12,758 bases of DNA from Streptomyces sp. MMG1121 (GTDB lineage: Bacteria > Actinomycetota > Actinomycetes > Streptomycetales > Streptomycetaceae), in the NCBI RefSeq assembly GCF_001280015.1, contig NZ_LGDV01000258.1, positions 1-12,758 on the forward strand. Reading direction: 5' to 3'. Every line of letters starts with the position of its first letter. Position 1 is the first letter of the stretch. Below are positions 7,137 through 12,758 of the stretch, piece after piece. Position numbers and translations under genes: made by a program. The notes below the pieces were generated by a model. It ran no database searches, was not told the DNA's origin, and was given only the letters and a program-made list of their open reading frames with translations.

Positions 7137-7208
7137 GCCTGGTTGGCATGTGGTGGCTGTCCCCTTTTGGGTAGCGTCGGCCTTTTGGTGCGCTGGTGAA
7201 CTTACGGC

Positions 7209-7237
7209 TTGACCGACTGTCATATCGGACGTAACGG
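7209..7237 (+). promoter_or_regulatory. Candidate promoter, TTGACC-N17-TAACGG
   Basis: The -35-like TTGACC (7209-7214) and -10-like TAACGG (7232-7237) have 17-bp spacing, 140 bases before the small membrane protein gene. The match is moderate and unsupported by other evidence. Confidence 0.35.
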
Positions 7238-7332
7238 CTGGGACACTGGCCGCCAGCAAGCCCATTCGTGTGCTGGGAGCGCCAACTCCCGCTAGCGCGC
7301 GGCATGGACGACACGGTTGGAGCCGATCAGTG

Positions 7333-7362
7333 CCGTCCGGCGATCTCAGGGTCGCCGGACGG
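7333..7362 (+). promoter_or_regulatory. Leader hairpin before the small membrane protein gene
   Basis: CCGTCCGGCGA (7333-7343) pairs perfectly with TCGCCGGACGG (7352-7362) around an 8-base loop. The stem ends six bases before the AGGGGA ribosome-binding site of the gene at 7379. It may act as an attenuator or stabilise the leader. Confidence 0.5.
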
Positions 7363-7378
7363 TGGTTAGGGGATCCCT

Positions 7379-7672
7379 ATGGGCGTCAAGCCCAGCGCGG
7401 CAGTTCCTGTTGCGGCCACTGCGCCAGCGTCGTCTGGCAGCAGCGCTTCCACGAGTGTGCGGTTCGGTATGGCCCACGCGCTCGTGATCAGCGTGTGCGT
7501 TATTACTGCCGCGGTCCTCGCCGAGCTGGGCATGAGCGTCAAGGAGACGCTTGTCCTCCTTGGCGGCGCCAGCGGCGTCGGTGCGACAGCCCTTCTGGCA
7601 GTGGTGACCGGCGGCGGTTCCGGCGGCCGGCTCAGCCGTCTGTTGCGCGCTTACCTCAGCTCAGGGAACTGA
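7379..7672 (+). CDS. Small membrane protein, two predicted helices, function unknown
   Basis: A 97-residue protein not recognised as a named family. After an Ala/Ser/Pro-rich N-terminus (1-28) come two hydrophobic segments: about 30-50 (AHALVISVCVITAAVLAELG) and about 57-77 (rich in Gly, Ala, Leu and Val). A short basic tail (GGRLSRLLRAYL) suggests the C-terminus faces the cytoplasm, giving a hairpin topology. The ATG is well supported by AGGGGA five bases upstream. It is followed 11 bases later by an HTH regulator whose ribosome-binding site is buried in an RNA hairpin overlapping this gene's stop, so the two look translationally coupled. A membrane-linked signal to the regulator is possible but speculative. 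Holin-like alternatives cannot be excluded. Confidence 0.7.
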   Translation: MGVKPSAAVPVAATAPASSGSSASTSVRFGMAHALVISVCVITAAVLAELGMSVKETLVLLGGASGVGATALLAVVTGGGSGGRLSRLLRAYLSSGN

Positions 7673-7679
7673 GGTAAGC
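7649..7679 (+). promoter_or_regulatory. Hairpin burying the HTH gene's ribosome-binding site
   Basis: GCTTACCTCAG (7649-7659) pairs perfectly with CTGAGGTAAGC (7669-7679) around a 9-base loop. The 3' arm holds the stop of the membrane protein gene and the GAGG that should drive translation from ATG 7684. Ribosomes finishing the first gene would open it, giving coupled expression. Confidence 0.6.
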
Positions 7680-7683
7680 CGCC

Positions 7684-8370
7684 ATGGGACGTCCGGAGAA
7701 GCCGGTCGACCGCACGGTCCCGGCGTGTGCGAAGCTCGCCGACTTCCTGCGCGGTCGCAGGACCGTGGTCGGCCTGACCTATCAGGAGATGGCCGACCGC
7801 ATGCATGGCATGCCCTCGGAGGCGACGTTCAAGCGCGCCGCATCTGGAGCCGTCGTCCCGGCCTGGGACACCATCAAGGCCTTCGTAGAGACCACCATCA
7901 CGAAGGACGAGGAATTCAACGGTGACCTGGGTGTGGCCCTGGGGATGGCCCAGGAGCTATGGGTCCGGGCACGTCGTGCCACGCGGGCCCCGTACTACCT
8001 CCACAAGGCGCCCGATCCCAGCCTCATCGCCAGCCGCGCCGACCTGGGCCGGGCACTACGCGATCAACACGCGTGGTGCGGGGCCCCGTCACCCCGGGAG
8101 ATGGAGACGAAGGCAGGCCTGGGCGAGCTGCCAAGCAGTACCGTCCGCCGCGTCCTTCAAGGGCGCATACTTCCCGTCAGCACCGAGCAGACCATCGCCT
8201 TCCTACTGGCCTGTGGTCTGCCTTCCACGAGTCTTACGAGGTGGAGGGACGGTGCCGTCCGCGCCGGGGTGACGAGCGAGGACCGATGGGACCAGGCATG
8301 CGCCAAGTTGGACCTGAACCGCCATGCCGAAACTTCGGCGGAGAGCGGGACTCTCCACCTCGCTGCATAG
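7684..8370 (+). CDS. Double helix-turn-helix regulator, actinobacterial type
   Basis: A 228-residue soluble protein with two HTH-like halves. The first is about residues 15-72 (LADFLRGRRTVVGLTYQEMA onward, with MPSEATFKRAASG as the likely recognition region). The second is about 118-182 (LGRALRDQHAWCGAPSPREM, then STVRRVLQGRILP). A WRDGAVRAG motif follows the second, as in many Streptomyces Xre-like regulators. No sensor, ATPase or peptidase domain is present. The ATG has GAGG nine bases upstream, inside a hairpin shared with the preceding membrane protein gene. The pair is probably one transcript from the 7209-7237 region. The target is unknown; the palindrome at 7117 is a candidate. Alternatively it controls the adjacent transposon. 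Confidence 0.72.
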   Translation: MGRPEKPVDRTVPACAKLADFLRGRRTVVGLTYQEMADRMHGMPSEATFKRAASGAVVPAWDTIKAFVETTITKDEEFNGDLGVALGMAQELWVRARRATRAPYYLHKAPDPSLIASRADLGRALRDQHAWCGAPSPREMETKAGLGELPSSTVRRVLQGRILPVSTEQTIAFLLACGLPSTSLTRWRDGAVRAGVTSEDRWDQACAKLDLNRHAETSAESGTLHLAA

Positions 8371-8610
8371 GCGAAGCATTCGCAAGCAGACAGCACAGCT
8401 CTGCGTACGGGGTGCGGGCGTCGGTCGGCCGGAGCGGATGTCCTGCCTTCGCCCGGCAGTGGCGAGCGTCCTTTCTGGTGGTCAGGGCCAGAAGGCGCAG
8501 GCACGACTCTGGGCGGTCATGGGTCCACGGTGATCCGCATCCTGAGCACCGGGATACGGCGGTCATGAGCCCTGGCTGCAACCCCGCGTATACAGCAGCA
8601 AAGCCGGTTC
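8371..8610. other. Intergenic region before transposon end, no gene seen
   Basis: About 240 bases between the HTH gene and the first TGTCA repeat. Overlapping short frames have no ribosome-binding site or family resemblance. It should hold the terminator of the HTH gene, but I saw no strong hairpin. Confidence 0.4.
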
Positions 8611-8679
8611 TGTCAGGGTTTCGCGGTTTGTTCTGTCAGGTGTGCGGTGTGCGCGCTGTCATGAGTGAGGCTCCGTGAG
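8611..8679 (+). repeat. Three TGTCA repeats at exact 23-bp spacing (transposase-binding sites)
   Basis: TGTCA starts at 8611, 8634 and 8657, each unit 23 bp, all in one orientation; the first two read TGTCAGG or TGTCAGGT. Regularly spaced sites beginning with TGTCA are typical of ends bound by TnsB/MuA-class transposases. The third unit overlaps the transposase start (GTG at 8675), so transposase binding should repress its own operon. Confidence 0.7.
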
Positions 8680-10354
8680 GTCTCGCGAGCACGAAGCCGG
8701 GACCCGGGGGATTCAGCGGGTGGAGGTGGTGGCGCTGTCGGGGCAGGAACTGCCGGCTGTGTTTACGCGGGCGCAGGCGGTGGAGCGTTTGCGGTTGCTG
8801 GATACGCGGGGTGAGCTGACCTCGGGACATGTCCGGCTGATCTGCTCAGCTCTGGGAGTGTCGGAGCGGACCGTGTGGCGGTGGCTGCAGGCAGCACGGA
8901 CGGCAGGCCAGGCCGGCAGCATGCCACGCGACCGTTTCACTGTGACCCAGCACGTACGCCAACTGCTGGCCCTGTGGGGCGGGAACGTCGCGGCGGTGCA
9001 CCGGGAACTGACCGCCGAGGCCGAAAGGGATGGTCAGGCCACGAGGGTCCCCTCCCTGGCGACGATGCAGCGCGCGGTGGTGCGGGATTTGTCGGCGGGG
9101 GAGCGGGCTGGTCTGAAGGGTGGTGAGGGGGCTCGTCGTCGGTTCGACGTGTATGGCATGCGCCCGCCGGTGCATCGCAACGCGTGCTGGGAAGGGGATC
9201 ATAAGCGCATCCCGGTCCGTGTGGAGCTGGACGGCATGTCCGTGTGTCCGTGGGTGACGTGGTTCGTCGATGTGGCGACGAAGGTGATCACTGGTGTGGC
9301 CGTTACGCCGCATCAGCCTGCTCGGGATGCGGTGCTGGTGGCGTTGCGTGCGGGGATCAGCCGCACTGGTCCCTACGGTCCCTTTGGTGGGCTGCCGTCG
9401 CTGGTGCGGGTGGACCGTGGCAAGGAGTTCCTGTGTCGGGCGGTCATCCGGGCGTTGGGGGCTTTCGCGGTGCCGGTGGATGACCTTCCTGCGTATACGC
9501 CGTATCGCAAGGGCACCGTCGAGGCCCTGAACGGGGCGCTGGAGGAGATGTTGCTGGTCTCCTTGCCGGGTTACACGCGCCGGGCCCGGCCGGCCGGGGC
9601 GCACCAGGGCGATCCCGTCGATGCGCTGATGCCGTTCGCGGACTTTGTGAGGGTGCTGCTGGACTGGGTGGCCTGGTGGAATACCGAGCACCACCCGGCG
9701 GGCCTGGAGAAGGGGTGGACGCCCCGGAAGGCGTGGGAAGCAGACCCGACCCCCTTGGAAGACGTTCCTGAGGAGCAACTGGCGTTCTTCGCGCTGGAGG
9801 ATGACGGCCGGATCCGGAAGATCACCACGAACGGGGTCACTTGGCGGCGCCGTGCCTACATCGCGCCGTGGATGGTCGGTCACGTCGGTACCCGCGTGCG
9901 GCTGCGCTATCTGCCGCACTACGACGGCGAGATCGACGTGTTCGACGCCGCCGACCCGGCCCGGCACCTGGGAAAGGCCTACCTCGCCCAGGCCGCAACG
10001 CTGGAGCAGCGCCGGGCACTCAGCTCGGTCAGAGAGAAGAAGGCCCGCGCGCTGAAGGCCGACTTGCAGGCGGCGGAGAAGCTGCGCCGGACCCGCTACA
10101 CGGCCACGACCGCACCAAGCACGCCTCGTCCCCGGCGCACGGTCACCGGACAGCAGGCCCAGGAGGAGATCGCCCACGCGGGACAGACGGATTTGGCGGC
10201 CCGTGCACTGCCCGATCTGATCCCGCCCCGGGACCCGCCCGCAGGCTGGGCCCGCCCACGTTCCGCCTCTACCACGCGGCCGCGCCCTGTGCCCGACTCC
10301 CCGGCGGCAGACGGTCAGGCGGGCACCAAGGCCCCTCCAGACAGCAAGGAGTGA
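8675..10354 (+). CDS. DDE transposase, TnsB/TniA/MuA-like
   Basis: A 559-residue protein that would bind transposon ends and catalyse strand transfer. An N-terminal HTH lies at about 49-76 (GHVRLICSALGVSERTVWRW). An integrase-like catalytic core carries Asp175 (WEGDHKRIPV), Asp247 (VRVDRGKEFL) and Glu283 (GTVEALNGALEE), i.e. D,D-35-E spacing. A Mu-type C-terminal beta-barrel is suggested by about 365-425 (WRRRAYIAP, RVRLRYLPHYDGEIDVFD). A basic, proline-rich tail from about 440 probably contacts the ATPase. All three acids are present, so it looks active. The GTG start at 8675 has GTGAGG eight bases upstream and overlaps the third TGTCA repeat; a later GTG at 8719 is possible. It heads a tight operon with the ATPase gene. 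It lacks a TnsA partner, so cointegrate formation is likely. Confidence 0.92.
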   Translation: MRSREHEAGTRGIQRVEVVALSGQELPAVFTRAQAVERLRLLDTRGELTSGHVRLICSALGVSERTVWRWLQAARTAGQAGSMPRDRFTVTQHVRQLLALWGGNVAAVHRELTAEAERDGQATRVPSLATMQRAVVRDLSAGERAGLKGGEGARRRFDVYGMRPPVHRNACWEGDHKRIPVRVELDGMSVCPWVTWFVDVATKVITGVAVTPHQPARDAVLVALRAGISRTGPYGPFGGLPSLVRVDRGKEFLCRAVIRALGAFAVPVDDLPAYTPYRKGTVEALNGALEEMLLVSLPGYTRRARPAGAHQGDPVDALMPFADFVRVLLDWVAWWNTEHHPAGLEKGWTPRKAWEADPTPLEDVPEEQLAFFALEDDGRIRKITTNGVTWRRRAYIAPWMVGHVGTRVRLRYLPHYDGEIDVFDAADPARHLGKAYLAQAATLEQRRALSSVREKKARALKADLQAAEKLRRTRYTATTAPSTPRPRRTVTGQQAQEEIAHAGQTDLAARALPDLIPPRDPPAGWARPRSASTTRPRPVPDSPAADGQAGTKAPPDSKE

Positions 10355-10360
10355 CGTGAG

Positions 10361-11143
10361 ATGCCCACCTCATCACGCAGGGGACGGTTGCCCGGGGAGC
10401 GGGAGGATCACTTCATGCGCCTGCCCGGTGCCCAGATCGTCTCCACGCGAGCGCTGCTGACGGCGAGGGAGAACGTCCGGGCGGCGATCGAGGCGAAGGC
10501 GATGATCTGTATCTATGGGCAGGCCGGTCACGGCAAGTCCTTCGCGGTGAACGCCTCGTTGCGCGAGCTGGCGCCGAAGCTGACCCGCCGGATCCAGTTC
10601 CGTGCCCGCCCTTCCACCCGGGACCTGCGGCACGAGCTGTTCCACGCACTCGGGCTGCCGGGCCGGCCGCCCTCGCACGCGATCGAGTTCGACCGGATGC
10701 TGCGCACCGCACTTCAGGAATCATGGGTGCTGGTGTGTGACGAGGCGCAGTGGCTGTCGAAGCTGTGTTTTGAGTACCTGCGCTACCTGCGGGACGACAC
10801 CGACTCCGATCTGACGATTGTCTTCACCGGCGGCAACGGCTGTTTCGAGATGCTGCAGAGCGAGCCGATGCTCGAATCCCGCGTGTACTCCTGGCAGGAG
10901 ATCGGCCGCATGTCCCTGGAGGAGGTCCTGGACGTCATCCCGGCCTTCCATCCTCTGTGGGCCGAGGCCGAGGCCGACCTGATCGCCCTCTGCGACCAGG
11001 AGGCCGCACACGGGAACTTCCGGGCCTGGGCGAAGATCACCCATCACCTCATCACCGGGATGAGGGAGAGCGGCCGCAAGCAGGTCGACGAGGAATTGCT
11101 GCGCTGGGCCTACAGCAAACTCAGCACCCGCCAGGCCGCATGA
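10361..11143 (+). CDS. AAA+ ATPase, TnsC/TniB/MuB-like
   Basis: A 260-residue ATPase of the type that marks target DNA and activates a TnsB/MuA-class transposase. Walker A is GQAGHGKS (residues 53-60). Walker B is VLVCDEAQ (123-130, with Asp127 and Glu128). A sensor-1-like strand follows (LTIVFTGGN), and a helical lid closes the protein. Length fits TniB/MuB rather than the longer Tn7 TnsC. The ATG at 10361 has AAGGAG nine bases upstream, the site lying within the last codons of the transposase gene. Transcribed with the transposase and followed after three bases by the third gene. All nucleotide-binding residues look intact. The family is clear; whether it confers target immunity cannot be told from sequence. 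Confidence 0.92.
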   Translation: MPTSSRRGRLPGEREDHFMRLPGAQIVSTRALLTARENVRAAIEAKAMICIYGQAGHGKSFAVNASLRELAPKLTRRIQFRARPSTRDLRHELFHALGLPGRPPSHAIEFDRMLRTALQESWVLVCDEAQWLSKLCFEYLRYLRDDTDSDLTIVFTGGNGCFEMLQSEPMLESRVYSWQEIGRMSLEEVLDVIPAFHPLWAEAEADLIALCDQEAAHGNFRAWAKITHHLITGMRESGRKQVDEELLRWAYSKLSTRQAA

Positions 11144-11146
11144 GAC

Positions 11147-12292
11147 ATGCCGGCCTGCCCCCACCCGCCGCCCGTCACGCTGGTCATGGACCCGCGCGAC
11201 GACGTCACCCACACCCGCGCGGCCCTGGCCGCTCACGACCCGGCAGGCGGCCGCGTCACCGTCCACCCCACCCCCGCGACCGGCTCCACCCTCACCCTGG
11301 CCTGCGACATCCTCGCTGCACTTGGCAAACCCGCCCCTCTGACCGCCTACCCCGCCACCGACCCCAGCCCCGCCTGGACCCTGTGCGCGGCCTGGATCCT
11401 CGCCATCCCCGTCACCCACCTCACCGTCCTGCGCGCCCACCTCCTTCACCAGCGCTGCCTTGCCGGCCTGATCGCACTGCGCTCCTGCACCGGAGTACGC
11501 CTCACCCTGGTATGCCACCAGCGAAGACTTCCCCGGGCACTGAAACGCGCTCTGGCCTCGACGCAGCACCAGGTCGCCGACGCCGAAGCGGTGCTCGCCC
11601 AGCCAGAACCTCCAGCCGACAAGCCCGGGACCGGTGTCCTGCGGCGGCGGTGGATCAGCCTGCCGGCCCTGACCACGCTGAAGTCCTTCGAGGACAGCCC
11701 GGCGTGCGCCTGTACTGCGCCACCGGCCAACCAGCGCGGCTTCACGCCTCCCATCATGCCTACACTGACCGAGCAGGAGGTCGCCCGGCGCCTCCACGCC
11801 GGCACAGCCCATCCCCATCTCGCGGCCGAGCTCGCCACCGCATGCTTCACCGCCGCCTCGACCAGCCAGCTGGCCACCGCCCGCGTGCAGGACGCCGCCC
11901 TGGACGGCAGTACGGTGACGCTCCATGACCGCCACAACGTCCGCCAGGGCTGCATGACCCACATCGTGCCGGCCTGGGCACGCCCCCTCCTACGGGCTGC
12001 GGCATTCACCCATCTCCTGGCCACCGGTACCAGGGACGACCGCCTCTTCACCGACCCCCTGGGCTCGACACGAGTACCGTTCCTGACCGACTTTGCCGAG
12101 GAGTGCAGACTCCGCCCGCCCCAGCCACCACGCCCCAGGCGGCGCAAGAACACTCGCAGAAAGCCACTGCCGCCGACCGTGTGGCCCCTCAGTAACGCCC
12201 ACCACTACCTGCCCTGGGCCCTGCCCGAAGTCATGCAGGGCTGCCCCCAGCCACCCGGCTACAAGCCCAAATGCGCACCGTACGTCAGGTAG
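11147..12292 (+). CDS. Third transposon protein: degenerate ATPase-like plus recombinase-like domains
   Basis: A 381-residue protein whose start lies three bases after the ATPase stop, without a clear ribosome-binding site, so translation is probably coupled. It is not TniQ/TnsD: no zinc-finger pattern is seen. Residues about 37-133 can be laid by eye along the preceding ATPase (PATGSTLTLACDILAALGKP with PSTRDLRHELFHALGLPGRP; HLTVLRAHLL at Walker B; VRLTLVCHQ at sensor 1). Walker A is absent, and the Walker B acids are replaced by RA. Residues about 205-305 resemble a tyrosine recombinase catalytic domain (AASTSQLATARVQDAALDGS), with threonine where the catalytic arginine belongs and no HxxR or tyrosine box. 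A basic patch (RPRRRKNTRRKP) and a Cys/Pro-rich tail follow. Position suggests a target-selection adaptor; the function is unproven. The coding frame itself is well supported. Confidence 0.85.
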   Translation: MPACPHPPPVTLVMDPRDDVTHTRAALAAHDPAGGRVTVHPTPATGSTLTLACDILAALGKPAPLTAYPATDPSPAWTLCAAWILAIPVTHLTVLRAHLLHQRCLAGLIALRSCTGVRLTLVCHQRRLPRALKRALASTQHQVADAEAVLAQPEPPADKPGTGVLRRRWISLPALTTLKSFEDSPACACTAPPANQRGFTPPIMPTLTEQEVARRLHAGTAHPHLAAELATACFTAASTSQLATARVQDAALDGSTVTLHDRHNVRQGCMTHIVPAWARPLLRAAAFTHLLATGTRDDRLFTDPLGSTRVPFLTDFAEECRLRPPQPPRPRRRKNTRRKPLPPTVWPLSNAHHYLPWALPEVMQGCPQPPGYKPKCAPYVR

Positions 12293-12758
12293 TGACTGGC
12301 GATCAGCACGCATACCGGGCACACAGTTGACCTGTCCTCATCCGCGCCCGGAGACCAGGTGAACCGGTGCCGCACCCATGAAGCCTGCCCAGGTGGCGCG
12401 TTGCGTGATGCTCCGAGTTCACCCGTGCGGGAGGTACCGGAACGGTCTCCTCCTGCGTACTCTCTGCGGTGGCCGCCGCGGATCCGCGCACCGGGCCGGT
12501 GACACACGGCTCCACTTGTTCGGCGGCAGTGCAGGAGCCTCGTCCCGGGGGCCGTGATCTTTTCCAGATCCAATCCGTGACGCATTTTGAAGCACTAGAA
12601 GCCGAACCTCTGTACAGAAACTCCAGCTCTCGACAGGCCGCATCTTGACGGCCAGTCACTCCCCCCCACGCTCCGCCCGCGGATGACCGTGCAGCCCCCG
12701 ACCGCCCTCACCTCTGCCGCATGGGCCGTAAGGCCCGTCGGGTGAGCCGCGCGAAGCG
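12293..12758. other. Region after the operon, no gene recognised
   Basis: About 465 bases. Overlapping minus-strand frames (12259-12659) read as basic, low-similarity sequence without ribosome-binding sites. A locally AT-richer patch at 12550-12640 contains the 10-bp palindrome TCTGTACAGA. A possible ORF start at 12721 (MGRKARRVSRAK) runs off the edge without a Shine-Dalgarno. No inverted TGTCAG transposon end was found. One isolated TGACA at 12500-12504 lacks repeats. Confidence 0.4.

Larger units (their letters stand above)
6489..7208. other. Long non-coding stretch with compositional skew and palindromes
   Basis: No gene is supported here. The first part (to about 6660) is extremely G/T-rich on the plus strand. 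A minus-strand open frame (6846-6463) is low-complexity Q/T/P/H-rich, and its ATG lies inside a hairpin, so it is not called. From about 6860 the composition is more ordinary. The region holds a bidirectional hairpin (6822-6856) and two inverted repeats (7025-7044, 7117-7136). It is best read as transposon-end and regulatory DNA. Confidence 0.5.
8611..12292 (+). mobile_element. Mu/Tn7/Tn5053-class transposon core (B-C-X operon)
   Basis: The unit begins with three TGTCA sites at 23-bp spacing, runs into a D,D-35-E transposase gene, then an AAA+ ATPase gene and a third gene, separated by 6 and 3 bases. No TnsA-type endonuclease and no TniQ/TnsD-type protein is encoded. The right end was not found and probably lies beyond the window. 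The true left end could instead be at 6461, in which case the membrane protein/HTH pair is cargo. Confidence 0.75.

Noticed and set aside
8846..10177. 443-codon minus-strand frame opposite the transposase gene
   Set aside because: Antisense shadow; the plus strand encodes a complete D,D-35-E transposase with conserved motifs.
10721..11962. 413-codon glycine-rich minus-strand frame opposite the ATPase and third gene
   Set aside because: Antisense shadow with low-complexity sequence; the plus-strand genes have motifs and tight operon spacing.
12491..12510. TGACA at 12500-12504 as the transposon right end
   Set aside because: A single 5-base match without a second site at 22-23 bp; expected by chance.
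12721..12758. Start of a basic protein (MGRKARRVSRAK) at the right edge, and a 5-bp GGGCC/GGCCC hairpin there
   Set aside because: No ribosome-binding site and too short to judge; the hairpin is too small to call a terminator.
1..12758. CRISPR arrays, tRNA or rRNA genes
   Set aside because: No regularly spaced repeat/spacer pattern and no cloverleaf or rRNA sequence noticed anywhere in the window; the only periodic repeats are the TGTCA sites.

Overview
The window is very GC-rich, with strong G/C preference at third codon positions, and it carries actinomycete hallmarks: a divergent hsp18/rheA-type heat-shock pair, a MerR regulator of a Streptomyces type, and actinobacterial integrase families. 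It is most likely a Streptomyces chromosome arm or large plasmid. Everything here was read by eye; no database search was run.

Layout. (1) Positions 1-1627 are an ordinary stress locus. A partial DUF2267 gene and a small heat-shock protein gene lie on the minus strand, and the gene of an Hsp18 repressor (RheA type) diverges from them. Between the divergent genes sit two 19-bp operators of the form TGTCATC-N5-GATGACA, and a strong hairpin terminates hsp18. (2) Positions 1682-3538 hold two minus-strand relics of Tn3-family transposase genes, in the wrong order relative to an intact gene, with a MerR-type regulator gene between them. (3) Positions 3622-6460 are a decayed three-gene recombinase operon: tyrosine recombinase, Cro/CI-type HTH protein, and a zinc-ribbon protein fused to a recombinase-like domain. 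Each gene carries one or two single-base frameshifts. The intact ancestor had tight coupling, with an ATGA stop/start overlap still visible. (4) At 6461 the third gene stops abruptly at TGTCAG repeats that look like the end of a Mu/Tn7/Tn5053-type transposon. A keto-skewed, mostly non-coding stretch follows, then a two-gene unit of a small two-helix membrane protein and a double-HTH protein, with RNA hairpins at both ribosome-binding regions. (5) Positions 8611-12292 are the active-looking core of a transposon. Three TGTCA sites spaced exactly 23 bp apart run into an operon of a D,D-35-E transposase (TnsB/TniA/MuA-like), an AAA+ ATPase (TnsC/TniB/MuB-like) and a third protein that is not TniQ/TnsD-like. 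(6) 12293-12758 has no gene I can recognise, and no right transposon end was found.

The most interesting object is this last operon. By eye, its third protein looks like a degenerate copy of the TniB-type ATPase fold, without Walker motifs, joined to a tyrosine-recombinase-like domain that lacks the catalytic arginine. It occupies the slot where related transposons encode their target selector. The same arginine is missing in the third protein of the neighbouring recombinase operon. This suggests that catalytically dead recombinase folds have been used repeatedly as accessory DNA-binding subunits.
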